A stretch of 64,000 nucleotides of DNA. Source: Microvirga sp052115485. Its GTDB lineage: Bacteria > Pseudomonadota > Alphaproteobacteria > Rhizobiales > Beijerinckiaceae. The translations under genes and the position numbers were made by a program. Below, piece after piece: positions 1-9,730 of this stretch (position 1 is the first letter of the stretch; the number at the start of each line of letters is the position of its first letter). Location: contig NZ_JBFRGU010000004.1 in NCBI RefSeq assembly GCF_052115485.1, positions 372,001 to 436,000 of the forward strand, written 5' to 3'. Under the pieces are notes generated by a model. That model did no database searches. It was not told where the DNA came from and was given only the letters and a program-made list of their open reading frames with translations.

Positions 1-190
1 AGCGGAAGGCGGCCTGGGTTCCGGTCTAGCAAACGCGCGTCCTGCGGCCGATTCGCGGTTGGCGAGCACCCCACGATAAAATGTCGCCCATTCGTTGCAG
101 GGCGACCTGAATCACCCATAGCGGGCATACCGGTGCCTTGGATGAGCGCTTGTCAGCGCGGAAATGTTCAGTCACGAAAGCTTTGAACAA

Positions 191-225
191 CGGCCTTCAA
201 ATGGCCGTATAATATACTATATGAC
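191..225 (+). promoter_or_regulatory. Candidate operator and -10 region upstream of zur
   Basis: A/T-rich island in GC-rich DNA. Bases 207-217 form a perfect inverted repeat GTATA-A-TATAC, and just before it lies CGGCC-N7-GGCCG (191-207). Alphaproteobacterial Zur boxes are AT-rich palindromes close to the start of zur, so autoregulation is plausible, but the match to a consensus is my inference. The 190 bases to the left edge hold no gene I can support. Confidence 0.4.
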
Positions 226-247
226 AACCTGAACCGGTAACCTCCCC

Positions 248-655
248 ATGGGCGCGCATCACGATCATTCCCTGGACTCGCTGAACGATACGCAAAAGCG
301 CGTTCACACGATTCTGGCGGCTGCCCAGAATCCGCTCTCGGCCTATGAGGTGCTGGATCAGATGCGCGCCAAGGGTGCCGTGACCCCTCCTACGATATAC
401 CGATCTCTCGACAAGCTGATCGAGAAGGGCTTGGCCCACCGGCTGGAGAGCCTGAATGCCTACGTCGTGTGTAAGCACACGCACCCACACGAGATGGCGG
501 CCTTCGCGATCTGTGAAACGTGCGGAACAGTTACGGAATTCAGCGACCCGACCATCGATGAGCGCCTTGATCGATGGAGCGAAGCAAACCAATTTCATCC
601 CAAGAAGACTACGGTTGAAATTCGCGGTCTTTGTGAGACCTGCTTATTGAGATGA
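248..655 (+). CDS. zur: Fur-family transcriptional regulator, Zur-like
   Basis: A 135-residue DNA-binding repressor of the Fur family, probably the zinc uptake regulator. The N-terminal winged helix (about residues 10-80) carries the recognition segment TPPTIYRSLDKL. The C-terminal part has the HTHPHE metal-binding stretch and two C-x2-C pairs (CETC near residue 92 and CETC near residue 130), the structural zinc site of Zur and many Fur proteins. Length is normal for the family. The start at 248 gives a standard N-terminus but has no strong ribosome-binding site. A second Fur-family gene follows in the same direction. No zinc transporter genes lie beside it in this window, so Zur rather than Fur or Mur rests on the cysteine pattern and the upstream palindrome. 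Confidence 0.8.
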   Translation: MGAHHDHSLDSLNDTQKRVHTILAAAQNPLSAYEVLDQMRAKGAVTPPTIYRSLDKLIEKGLAHRLESLNAYVVCKHTHPHEMAAFAICETCGTVTEFSDPTIDERLDRWSEANQFHPKKTTVEIRGLCETCLLR

Positions 656-700
656 CATAGCGTTACATTGATCTTTCCTTGCGGAAGGTTATTGCATTGC

Positions 701-717
701 TGCAAGTATAAATTGCA
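701..717 (+). promoter_or_regulatory. Inverted repeat before the second Fur-family gene
   Basis: TGCAA-N7-TTGCA lies in the 132-base gap between the two Fur-family genes, about 70 bases before the GTG start. The TGCAA/TTGCA arms resemble the Fur/Mur boxes of alphaproteobacteria, which also pair TGCAA with TTGCA. The spacing was judged by eye only, so a role as operator is inferred. Confidence 0.35.
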
Positions 718-787
718 ACGCTACCACATTGCGGATCCCATTACTTACCTATATGAATGGGTAGGTTTCCAACGCAGGAGAGGTCCC

Positions 788-1240
788 GTGGCGATTGCTC
801 AAGATCGGATTAAAGAAGATAGCGATCTGCTCCAACGAGCGGATGAAGTGTGCCGTGAGAACAGGCTGCGCATGACACCGATGCGCGAGCGCGTTTATCG
901 CGAACTCGTGCAAAGCGGCGGCCCGGTCGGCGCTTACGATCTGGTGGAACGGTTGAGCAGCAAGTCTCGCCGCATTGCCCCGGTCACTATTTATCGGGCC
1001 CTCGACTTCCTTCGTGACGCGGGTCTCGTTCACCGTCTGGCGACGCAAAACTCATACATCGTCTCCCATGGCGAGGTCGATGTAGGCGCGGTCAAGGTGA
1101 TGTTCGTCTGCTCGCGCACGGGCCAGAGCGTCGAAATCCATTCCAAGGAAGTCGGAGATGCGATTCGCAAGGCCGCCGAAGAGGCCGGCTTCAAGTCGAT
1201 TTCGCCCTTCGTGGAAGTGGAAGGCGAGATCGCTCGCTAA
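788..1240 (+). CDS. Divergent Fur-family regulator lacking the zinc-site cysteines
   Basis: A 150-residue Fur-fold protein. I chose the GTG at 788 because AGGAGAGG lies just upstream and the family alignment begins there; longer readings add unrelated residues. The winged helix is intact (about residues 20-90, with APVTIYRALDFL as recognition segment). The C-terminal half has lost the usual metal signature: the first C-x2-C is CSRT (only C108 remains), the second pair is absent, and the HxHPHE stretch is replaced by SHGEVDV. It may bind DNA without sensing zinc, sense something else, or form mixed dimers with its neighbour. The gene stands in tandem with zur and ends at a bidirectional terminator. 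The family assignment is firm; the function is unknown. Confidence 0.75.
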   Translation: MAIAQDRIKEDSDLLQRADEVCRENRLRMTPMRERVYRELVQSGGPVGAYDLVERLSSKSRRIAPVTIYRALDFLRDAGLVHRLATQNSYIVSHGEVDVGAVKVMFVCSRTGQSVEIHSKEVGDAIRKAAEEAGFKSISPFVEVEGEIAR

Positions 1241-1267
1241 TTGTATTTCGTCCAAATAGACGAAATG

Positions 1268-1296
1268 AAAAAGGCCGGGCAATGCCCGGCCTTTTT
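1268..1296. terminator. Bidirectional rho-independent terminator
   Basis: A perfect stem AAAAAGGCCGGGC / GCCCGGCCTTTTT with the 3-base loop AAT sits between two convergent genes, 27 bases after the Fur-like gene and 2 bases from the stop of the RND pump gene. The A-run and T-run flank the stem symmetrically, so it can end transcription from both sides. Confidence 0.92.
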
Positions 1297-1297
1297 C

Positions 1298-4200
1298 TTA
1301 TTCGGCTGCAATCGCCTGTTGCTGCAAGTGAGGCTTTTTCTCCTCGGCCGCGTCCGGCGTTTCCTTCGCAATGAAGGTGTAGAACATCGGCACGACGAAG
1401 AGCGTGAAGATCGTGCCGACGGACATACCCGAGGCGATGACGAGACCCATGGAGAAGCGCGCCGCCGCACCAGCGCCGCTGGCGTAGATGAGCGGGGCAA
1501 CGCCGAGCACCATGGCCGCCGTCGTCATCAGAATCGGACGAAGACGAACCTTCGCCGCCTCCTCGATCGCCGCGCGGCGCTTGAGCCTATGCTTGTGCTT
1601 CAACTCGTTGGCGAACTCCACCATCAGGATGCCGTGCTTTGTGATCAGGCCGACAAGCGTGATCAGGCCGACCTGGGTGTAGATGTTCAATGTGGCAAGG
1701 CCCACATAGAGGAACATCATCGCGCCGAACATGGAGAGCGGCACCGACATCATGATGATGAACGGATCGCGGAAGCTCTCGAACTGCGCGGCGAGCACCA
1801 GATAGATGACGATGACCGCAAGGCCGAAGGCCATCGCGATGGAACTGCCCTCTTGGACCTCGAGGCGGGATTGGCCCGCATAGTCCGTATAGAAGCCGCT
1901 CGGCATGACCTGCTGTGCGATATCCCGCAGGATCTGCAAGCCTTCCGACGTCGTCACACCCGGCATAGGCAGCGCCGAAATCGTCGCGGAGTTGAGCTGG
2001 TTGAACTGATCGATCGAAGCCGGAGCCGCATTAGTCTCAACCCGTACCAAAGCGGATAGCGGCACCATCGTGCCATCCGCCGCCCGCACATAATACTCGC
2101 CGAGCCTCTCCGGATTCAGACGAGCATTCTGCGTGACCTGCGGAATAACATCGTAGCTGCGGTTGTCACGATCGAACTTGGAGATCTGCGCTCCGCCGAC
2201 CAGGGCACCGAGAGTGGTACCGATCTCGCTGATCCGCACCCCCAGAACCGCCGCGCGGTCTCGGTCGATGATGATCCGCGCGCGAGGCGTCTGATACGAC
2301 ATCGAGTTGACGGCCACGATGAACTTGCCCGAGGCCTGCGCCTTCTGCTTGACCTGTTCGGCCACTTCGTAGGCCTGCGCCGGATCGGAAATCGTGCGCA
2401 GCACATATTGGATCGGCAGACCGCCGCCGGCGCCCGGCAATGAAGGCGGTGCGAAGACGAAAGCCTGAACGCCGGCATTGTCGTTCAGCAGGTTTTGAAT
2501 CTCCTGTTTAGTGACCGGGCCCTTCTTCGTGCGCTCGCCCCATTCCTTCAGTTTGAAGCCGACGAAACCGCTGCCGCCACCATCGATGCCGATGATCATG
2601 AAGGAATCTTCGATCTCCGGGATCTTGTCGGCAGCGCCGGTGAACTGCTTGGAAAAGGCCTGCGTGTATTCCGGCGTCGCATATTGCGGCACGTTGACGA
2701 GACCGAGATAGGCACCCTGGTCCTCTTCAGGCGCAAGCTCGGACGGTGTCTTGGTGAACATGAAAACGGTCGTCGCCAGCAAGGCCGCGACGATGACGAG
2801 CGTCACCGGGCGGACATCCAGCGAACCGGAGAGACGCCGGGCGTACCAGTTCTCGAGCCGGGTGAAATTGCGATCCACGAAGGCCGCGAAACCGCGTGCA
2901 TTCTTTTCATGCGGCTTCAGAAGTTTCGAGGACATCATCGGCGACAACGTCACCGCGACGATACCCGAGATGATGACCGCTCCCGCCAGCGTGAACGCGA
3001 ACTCGCGGAAGAGCGCACCCGTGAGACCCTGCGTGAAGCCGATGGGCGCATAAACCGCAGCCAGCGTGATCGTCATCGACACGATGGGACCGAAGATCTC
3101 CTTCATGCCGACGACGGCCGCATCGACCGGTTTCAATCCCTCTTCGATGTGCCGGTGAATATTCTCCACTACGACAATGGCGTCGTCGACCACGAGACCG
3201 ATGGCCAGCACCATGGCGAGCAGGGTGAGCAGGTTGATCGAGTATCCGAGCGCGTAAAGCACGAAACAGACACCGATGAGCGAGAGCGGAATCGTGACGA
3301 TAGGGATCACCACCGAGCGGAACGAGCCCAGGAAGAGCAGGATCACGACGATAACGATGAGGCCCGCCTCGCCGATGGTCTTGAACACTTCCGTGATCGA
3401 CGCCGAAATGAAGTTCGACGCATCATAGACGACCTGGACCGTCATGCCCTTCGGCAAGGTCGGGCGAACTTCGTCGATCGCCTTGTTGACGGCCTCAGCC
3501 ACAGTGAGCGGATTGGCGGAGGGCGTCGGCGTGACGCCGATGAAGGTGCCTTCCTTGCCATTGAAGCTGACGATGGTGTCCGTGCTTTTCGGACCCAATT
3601 CGACATTGGCGACATCGCGCAGGCGGACGATCTGGTCGCCGTTGGTGCGGACCGGCAACATGCCGAAGGATTCCGGCGTCTGCAGGGTCGTCTGCATCTC
3701 GATGGCGTAGGCGACGAAATCGTTCTTCGTTTTGCCGGGTGCCGCGAGGAAGTTGCTGGCCTGGATCGCGCCTACGACCTCACCCGCGGTCACGCCGCGT
3801 GCGGCCAACCGGATCGGGTCGATCCACACGCGCATGGAGAAATCGCGCCCGCCGAGAATTTCAGCCGAGCCGACACCCTCGAGCGTCGCGAAGCGAGGTT
3901 GGATCACGCGCGTCAGGAATTCCGACACCTGCTCGGGGTTCATCTCCGTCGAGGCGAAGGTGATATACATGAGAGCGAAGGTCTGCCCCGTGCCCTTCAT
4001 GATCACCGGATCTTCGGCATCGCTGGGCAGCTGCGCCCGCACCTGCTGAACCTTCGACGTCACCTCGGTCAGAGCTGCGTTCGGGTCCGTATTCAGGCGC
4101 ATGCGCACCGAGACGGTGCTCAGACCCTGGCGGCTTTGCGAGCTGACATAGTCGACACCTTCAGCGCTCGATACCGCCTTGGCGATAGGCGTGCTGATGA

Positions 4201-4384
4201 AGCCCTGCATCAGATCCGCGCTCGCGCCCACATAGGCGGTCGTGATCGTGACCGTGGTTTCCTCGACTTCGGGATATTGCCGCACCTGAAGGCTGATCAG
4301 CCCCTGAGCGCCAAGCAGCAAGATCAGGAGGCTCACCACCATCGACAGGACGGGGCGGCGGATGAACAGTTCCGTGAAACTCAT
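1298..4384 (-). CDS. RND multidrug efflux transporter, inner-membrane pump
   Basis: A 1028-residue proton-driven pump of the AcrB/MexF (HAE1) type that exports drugs and other amphiphiles through a tripartite channel. The start at 4384 gives the typical N-terminus MSFTELFIRRPVLS; an in-frame codon nine residues upstream is less likely. Twelve membrane segments are expected: one at residues 10-30, blocks at about 335-500 and 525-545, and a C-terminal set. The proton-relay acidic pair is D400-D401 in GLVVDDAIVVVENI, and the matching lysine is in GLITKHGILMVEF. It is the second gene of an operon with its membrane fusion partner, 10 bases downstream of it. No outer-membrane TolC-type gene is present, so it must use one encoded elsewhere. 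Substrates cannot be read from sequence. Confidence 0.93.
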   Translation of the reverse strand: MSFTELFIRRPVLSMVVSLLILLLGAQGLISLQVRQYPEVEETTVTITTAYVGASADLMQGFISTPIAKAVSSAEGVDYVSSQSRQGLSTVSVRMRLNTDPNAALTEVTSKVQQVRAQLPSDAEDPVIMKGTGQTFALMYITFASTEMNPEQVSEFLTRVIQPRFATLEGVGSAEILGGRDFSMRVWIDPIRLAARGVTAGEVVGAIQASNFLAAPGKTKNDFVAYAIEMQTTLQTPESFGMLPVRTNGDQIVRLRDVANVELGPKSTDTIVSFNGKEGTFIGVTPTPSANPLTVAEAVNKAIDEVRPTLPKGMTVQVVYDASNFISASITEVFKTIGEAGLIVIVVILLFLGSFRSVVIPIVTIPLSLIGVCFVLYALGYSINLLTLLAMVLAIGLVVDDAIVVVENIHRHIEEGLKPVDAAVVGMKEIFGPIVSMTITLAAVYAPIGFTQGLTGALFREFAFTLAGAVIISGIVAVTLSPMMSSKLLKPHEKNARGFAAFVDRNFTRLENWYARRLSGSLDVRPVTLVIVAALLATTVFMFTKTPSELAPEEDQGAYLGLVNVPQYATPEYTQAFSKQFTGAADKIPEIEDSFMIIGIDGGGSGFVGFKLKEWGERTKKGPVTKQEIQNLLNDNAGVQAFVFAPPSLPGAGGGLPIQYVLRTISDPAQAYEVAEQVKQKAQASGKFIVAVNSMSYQTPRARIIIDRDRAAVLGVRISEIGTTLGALVGGAQISKFDRDNRSYDVIPQVTQNARLNPERLGEYYVRAADGTMVPLSALVRVETNAAPASIDQFNQLNSATISALPMPGVTTSEGLQILRDIAQQVMPSGFYTDYAGQSRLEVQEGSSIAMAFGLAVIVIYLVLAAQFESFRDPFIIMMSVPLSMFGAMMFLYVGLATLNIYTQVGLITLVGLITKHGILMVEFANELKHKHRLKRRAAIEEAAKVRLRPILMTTAAMVLGVAPLIYASGAGAAARFSMGLVIASGMSVGTIFTLFVVPMFYTFIAKETPDAAEEKKPHLQQQAIAAE

Positions 4385-4394
4385 GGCGCTAAGC

Positions 4395-5528
4395 CTATTG
4401 TCCGTTCGCAAGCTTCGAAGCGTCGAGCTTCGTCACGTCGATGCTGTTGTCGATCTTCACGGCGGCCCCGGCCTGAAGCTTGTTCTGGCCCGACATGACG
4501 ACCTGCTGGCCGGGCGTGACGCCCGAAAGAATCTCGATGACGTCGCCCTCACGACGGCCGGACTTCACAAACACCTGTTTGACGATGTCGATGGTCTTGC
4601 CGTCCTTCTCGGTCGGCTCGATCGTGAAGACATAATTCCCGTACAGGCTTGTGATCACAGCCGTTTGCGGCACCGTGACGACGTTGTCTTCCGTCGGGAG
4701 AACGGCTCGCACATGCAGGAACTGGCCGGGAAGGAGAGCCCGGTCCTTGTTGTTCTCGATAAGCGCCTGCACCGCCACGAGGCGGGTCTGCGGGTCGACA
4801 CGCGGATCCTTGCCGATCACGTGGCCCACGAACTTGAGCGTCTTCTCGTTCACGCCCACGCGCACTTCCTGGCCGAGCTTGATCTTGTCGGCCATCTGCT
4901 CGGGAACCGTGAAATCGACCTTCATGGAATCGAGGTCCTGAAAGCTCGCCACAGTCGTGCCGGTCTGCACATATTGACCCACATCGATGCGCGGAATGCC
5001 GATGACTCCGGAGAACGGGGCCTTCAAACCTTTCTGATTGATGATGGCTTGCAGGCGATTCTGACGCGAGCGGGCGGTCGCCAACTTGGCGACGATCTCG
5101 TCATAGGACGCCTCGGTGCCGTAGCCGCGCGCGGTCAAGGTCTTGGCGCGCTCATAAGCCGCTTCGCCGAGCTTCACGGCCGCTTGCACGTCCTGAAGGT
5201 CGGCGCGGTCAACCGCGTCGTCGATCTGAGCGAGCAGCGTGCCTTCGGTCACATACTGGTTCGGTTTGAAGTTGATCTGCTTGATGATGCCAGAGGTTTC
5301 CACCGCGAGTTCCACGCCGTTGGCGGCCTTGGCCGTGCCGATGGCGTCGATTCCGGGCGTCCATGTCCTGGCTTCCACTTTGATCGCTGAAACCGTCTGT
5401 GCCGGCTGCGGCATATTCGCGAAGAAGTTCGCGATCATCTTCGCGCGGAAAAAGTTGAACCATACCAGGCCGGCGCAAAGCCCTATCGCCAGGATGAATA
5501 CGATGCTGATGACGATGCGGCGCTTCAT
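4395..5528 (-). CDS. RND efflux membrane fusion protein (periplasmic adaptor)
   Basis: A 377-residue adaptor of the AcrA/MexE type linking the inner-membrane pump to an outer-membrane channel. The start at 5528 gives MKRRIVISIVFILAIG, an N-terminal membrane anchor, with GGAAG seven bases upstream; an open frame reaches 5594 but its extra residues look unlike a signal. A lipoyl-like half motif (IKQINFKPNQYVTEGTLLAQID), a helical hairpin (about residues 100-150), the second half motif (LKAPFSGVIGIPRIDVGQYV) and a beta-barrel region follow in the expected order. It is the first gene of the pump operon and diverges from a TetR-type gene 143 bases away, whose operator probably controls it. Confidence 0.92.
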   Translation of the reverse strand: MKRRIVISIVFILAIGLCAGLVWFNFFRAKMIANFFANMPQPAQTVSAIKVEARTWTPGIDAIGTAKAANGVELAVETSGIIKQINFKPNQYVTEGTLLAQIDDAVDRADLQDVQAAVKLGEAAYERAKTLTARGYGTEASYDEIVAKLATARSRQNRLQAIINQKGLKAPFSGVIGIPRIDVGQYVQTGTTVASFQDLDSMKVDFTVPEQMADKIKLGQEVRVGVNEKTLKFVGHVIGKDPRVDPQTRLVAVQALIENNKDRALLPGQFLHVRAVLPTEDNVVTVPQTAVITSLYGNYVFTIEPTEKDGKTIDIVKQVFVKSGRREGDVIEILSGVTPGQQVVMSGQNKLQAGAAVKIDNSIDVTKLDASKLANGQ

Positions 5529-5639
5529 TTCGATCTTCCGAAATTCCTGTGGTCCGGCCAGCCCGGATAGCTCTCTGATTGTGGAGGTTGGCATTAGCTG
5601 AAGTTTCTATTGACGCCAATGCCTAGAAGTCATTTATAT

Positions 5640-5653
5640 ACCGTCTGGACGGT
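5640..5653. promoter_or_regulatory. Probable TetR-family operator in the divergent promoter
   Basis: ACCGTC-TG-GACGGT is a perfect 6+6 inverted repeat with a 2-base centre. It directly follows the AT-rich string TTTATATA, which could be a -10 element, and lies 18 bases before the tetR-like start and 111 bases from the adaptor start. This is the expected place for autoregulation and pump control. The binding protein is inferred from context. Confidence 0.6.
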
Positions 5654-5671
5654 TTGGCGCAAGAGTACTAG

Positions 5672-6235
5672 ATGTTCAATTGCATTCGGGGCCGCAAAAG
5701 TTCGCGCGAGAAGATTCTCGACGCTGCGGCGGAGCTTGTCAGCGAGATCGGCTCAGGCCGCCTGACGCTCGACGCGGTGGCCGAGCGCGCGGGCCTGAGC
5801 AAAGGCGGCCTTCTCTATAATTTTCCCACGAAGGATGCGCTGCTTCAGGGCATGATCCAGCGCATGATCGACGAGGTGACAGCCGAGCGTGAGGCCCTTC
5901 GGTCGAAGCTTGGCGGCCGCAACCTCGAGGCCCGCCTTTGTGTGAACGCGGCGTTGAAGATGCGCACGGGCAAAATGAAGGAGATCTCGAACGGCATGCT
6001 CGCGGCCTCCTCCGAAAACCCGAAGCTTTTGGAACCTGTCCGGCAAGTGCTGCAAGAGGCTCTCGAACATCTCAAGACGACTTCGGAAGACCCCGACGCG
6101 GCCCTCATCGCATGGCTTGCGGTTGAAGGAATGTGCAGCCTCGAATTGCACGACATCAGCCCCTTCGGCGACGTCGACCGCGAAAAGGTCGTGACGGCGG
6201 TTAATCGCCTTCTGGACAAGGGGTTCGCCGAGTAA
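5672..6235 (+). CDS. TetR/AcrR-family transcriptional repressor of the efflux operon
   Basis: A 187-residue regulator. Residues 10-57 form the TetR helix-turn-helix (REKILDAAAELV ... LTLDAVAERAGLSKGGLLYNFPTKDALLQGMI). The rest is an all-helical ligand-binding domain similar to the TetR_C_37 type. It is transcribed away from the RND operon and probably represses both itself and the pump until a pump substrate binds. The start at 5672 is the only one that leaves the DNA-binding helix complete; no strong ribosome-binding site is visible. The next gene on the opposite strand ends six bases after the stop, with no terminator between. Confidence 0.88.
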   Translation: MFNCIRGRKSSREKILDAAAELVSEIGSGRLTLDAVAERAGLSKGGLLYNFPTKDALLQGMIQRMIDEVTAEREALRSKLGGRNLEARLCVNAALKMRTGKMKEISNGMLAASSENPKLLEPVRQVLQEALEHLKTTSEDPDAALIAWLAVEGMCSLELHDISPFGDVDREKVVTAVNRLLDKGFAE

Positions 6236-6241
6236 GCGACC

Positions 6242-7417
6242 TCAACCGATCCAGGACGGATCGTTCAGCACCGCATCCGTATGCTCGCCCAATCGCGGCG
6301 AGGGACGCCCGGCCGCCATCGGCTCTCCGTCAAGGACGATAGGCGAGCGGACGGAAGGGATCGTGCCCTGTTTTGCACCGGGCGCCGGGAGCTCGATCTT
6401 CATGCCCCGCGCGATCACCTGCGGATCGTCGAAGACATCGGCCACGGTGTTGATCGGGCCAGCCGGCACGCCTGCCTTTTCCAAGGCCGCGAGAAGCCCA
6501 TCGCGCGTGAATTTCAAGGTCAAAGCAGTCAATCCGGGAATCAACTCGGAGCGCGCGCGAACCCGGTCCGCATTGGTCCTGAACCGTGGATCCTGCGCCA
6601 ATTCCGGCTGACCGAGGACAGCGACGAACCGCGCGAACTGCCCATCGTTGCCCACCGCGACGATCACATGACCATCCGAGACCGGAAACACCTGATAGGG
6701 CACGATGTTCGGATGCGCGTTACCCATGCGCCGGGGCGAAACGCCGGAGGCGAGGTAGTTCATGGCCTGATTGGCGAGAACGCTCGTCTGCACATCGAGG
6801 AGCGCCATGTCGAGATGCGCGCCCTCTCCCGTCTCATCGCGGCGGCGCAAGGCCGCGAGAATGCCGACGACGGAATAGACACCCGTGAAAATGTCCACGT
6901 AGGCGACACCGATCTTCTGCGGTTCGCCTTGCGGCTCACCCGTTAGATCCATGATGCCGCCCATGCCCTGGATCATGAAGTCGTAGCCGGCGCGCGCCGC
7001 ATAAGGCCCGTTCTGGCCGAACCCTGTGATCGAACAATAGACGAGGCGGGGGTTGACGGCTTTCAGGCTCTTGTAGTCGAGCCCGTATTTCTCCAAGCCG
7101 CCGACCTTGAAGTTCTCGATGACAACATCTGCATGCGCGGCGAGCTTGCGCACGAGCGCCTGCCCTTCGGGCGTCTCGAAATCCGCCTCGATGGAACGCT
7201 TGCCGCGATTGCAGGCATGAAAATAAGCCGCCGAGAGATGATCTCCATCCGCGCCCTCGATGAAGGGCGGACCCCAGCCGCGCGTGTCATCACCCGCACC
7301 GGTACGCTCCACCTTCACCACATCCGCGCCGAGATCGGCGAGAAGCTGGCCGACCCAGGGGCCGGCGAGAATGCGAGCGAGTTCGAGGACTTTCAGTCCC
7401 TCAAGCGGCTTCGTCAT
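6242..7417 (-). CDS. Family III CoA-transferase, probably succinyl-CoA:glutarate CoA-transferase
   Basis: A 391-residue CaiB/BaiF (Frc-like) CoA-transferase. The N-terminus has the family's typical GLKVLELARILAGPWVGQLLADLGADVVKVE, and the catalytic aspartate should be the D of AYVDIFTG, the position of Asp169 in formyl-CoA transferase. The motif GMGGIMDLTGEPQGEPQKIG is also present. Formyl- and carnitine-type enzymes share this fold, so sequence alone does not fix the substrate. The gene lies 71 bases downstream of and co-directional with glutaryl-CoA dehydrogenase, with a LysR gene divergent from both. That arrangement is the known glutarate module, in which the transferase makes glutaryl-CoA from glutarate and succinyl-CoA during lysine breakdown. 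Confidence 0.8.
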   Translation of the reverse strand: MTKPLEGLKVLELARILAGPWVGQLLADLGADVVKVERTGAGDDTRGWGPPFIEGADGDHLSAAYFHACNRGKRSIEADFETPEGQALVRKLAAHADVVIENFKVGGLEKYGLDYKSLKAVNPRLVYCSITGFGQNGPYAARAGYDFMIQGMGGIMDLTGEPQGEPQKIGVAYVDIFTGVYSVVGILAALRRRDETGEGAHLDMALLDVQTSVLANQAMNYLASGVSPRRMGNAHPNIVPYQVFPVSDGHVIVAVGNDGQFARFVAVLGQPELAQDPRFRTNADRVRARSELIPGLTALTLKFTRDGLLAALEKAGVPAGPINTVADVFDDPQVIARGMKIELPAPGAKQGTIPSVRSPIVLDGEPMAAGRPSPRLGEHTDAVLNDPSWIG

Positions 7418-7488
7418 GATTGCAGTCGCCGTCCTTTATGATCGCACTTTCTTTCGCAAAACCTGCTTTCCACCTTTGCGGAAAATGC

Positions 7489-8679
<1,191 letters not shown>

Positions 8680-8785
8680 GATTTTACCTCTTCCAAGATC
8701 GGGCTGCCCAAACGGGGCAAACGACCGACAATCCTTCGATTTGGCGGGCAAAGTCGCGCTGGACAGGGCGGATGTAAAGAGACAT

Positions 8786-8814
8786 CTTCGAAGCAGGTTA
8801 TTCTTAAATGGAAT
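8786..8814. promoter_or_regulatory. Candidate LysR binding region between gcdH and its regulator
   Basis: The 140-base divergent gap holds the palindrome CTTCGAAG (8786-8793) and the inverted repeat ATTC-N7-GAAT (8800-8803 with 8811-8814), which ends six bases before the regulator's GTG start. LysR proteins bind such dyads to activate the divergent operon and repress themselves. The site assignment is inferred. Confidence 0.4.
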
Positions 8815-8819
8815 GAATT

Positions 8820-9716
8820 GTGTTTCGACGGGGTTTTCTGCCGGGTATCGGCAACCTTCTGGCTTTCGAGGCCACGGCAAGGCATGGCAGCGTGTCGCGA
8901 GCGGCGGCGGAATTGAACCTGACGCAAAGCGCGGTTTCCCGGCAGATCCAGCATCTGGAGGAGTCTCTCGGCGTCTCCCTGTTCAGCCGCTCGCGGCAGC
9001 GGGTGGTGCTCACCGATGTGGGGCGCATGTATGCGGCGAATGTCCGCGCGATGCTGGCCGATCTCTCCACGGCGACCCACCAGGCCATAGCGCTATCGGG
9101 AACTCATGGCGTTCTCAACCTCGCGGTTTTGCCGACCTTCGGCACCCGCTGGCTCATTCCACGCATGCCGGAATTCTTTACGCTTCATCCCGGCGTCACC
9201 GTGAATTTCGGGGTGCGGCTCGTCCCTTTCGATTTCGGCACGGATCCCTTCGACGCCGCGATCCATTTCGGCCAGCCACATTGGCCCGGAGCGATTTGCG
9301 AGCGCCTGCGGGACGAGGAAGTGGTGCCGGTCTGCAGCCCAGCCTATCGGCGGCGGGAGAACATCGGCTCGCCAAGCGACCTGACGCGGGCGACGCTGCT
9401 CCAGCAGAGCACGCGCCCGACCGCCTGGGCCGAGTGGTTCGCGAGTTGCGGTGTGGAGGGGAGCAATCCTCTTCGTGGTCCCCGCTTCGAGCAATTCGCC
9501 ATGGTCGCGCAGGCCGCCGTATCGGGACTCGGCGCGGCGCTCGTGCCGCATTTCCTGATCGCCGACGAACTCGCCTCCGGGCGGTTGGAAATCCTCTTCC
9601 CGCAAAGCCTCGTCAGCGACGGAGCCTACTACCTCGTCTATCCCGAAACGAAGGCGGAAGCACCGCTCGTGCGCTCCTTCCGCGACTGGATTCTAGCCAA
9701 GACCCGCATGGGTTAG
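8820..9716 (+). CDS. LysR-family regulator, probably of glutarate catabolism (GcdR-like)
   Basis: A 298-residue LysR-type regulator read from a GTG start at 8820; no ATG fits the helix-turn-helix, and the N-terminus GIGNLLAFEATARHGSVSRAAAELNLTQSAVSRQIQHLEESLGVSLFSR aligns at its usual distance from the start. The C-terminal half is a type 2 periplasmic-binding effector domain (about residues 95-295). It diverges from gcdH and the CoA-transferase, the same arrangement as gcdR beside gcdHG in other proteobacteria, so glutarate or glutaryl-CoA is the likely signal. The function is taken from context; the family is certain. Confidence 0.85.
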   Translation: MFRRGFLPGIGNLLAFEATARHGSVSRAAAELNLTQSAVSRQIQHLEESLGVSLFSRSRQRVVLTDVGRMYAANVRAMLADLSTATHQAIALSGTHGVLNLAVLPTFGTRWLIPRMPEFFTLHPGVTVNFGVRLVPFDFGTDPFDAAIHFGQPHWPGAICERLRDEEVVPVCSPAYRRRENIGSPSDLTRATLLQQSTRPTAWAEWFASCGVEGSNPLRGPRFEQFAMVAQAAVSGLGAALVPHFLIADELASGRLEILFPQSLVSDGAYYLVYPETKAEAPLVRSFRDWILAKTRMG

Positions 9717-9730
9717 CGCACCATCGGGCC

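Noticed and set aside
1..117. Minus-strand frame open from 117 to the left edge (39 codons)
   Set aside because: No ribosome-binding site or family match; too short to judge at the edge.
2495..4498. Long open frame (667 codons) on the plus strand across the RND pump gene
   Set aside because: It is the mirror of a well-supported RND gene in GC-rich DNA, is rich in Arg, His and Asp, and matches no known family.
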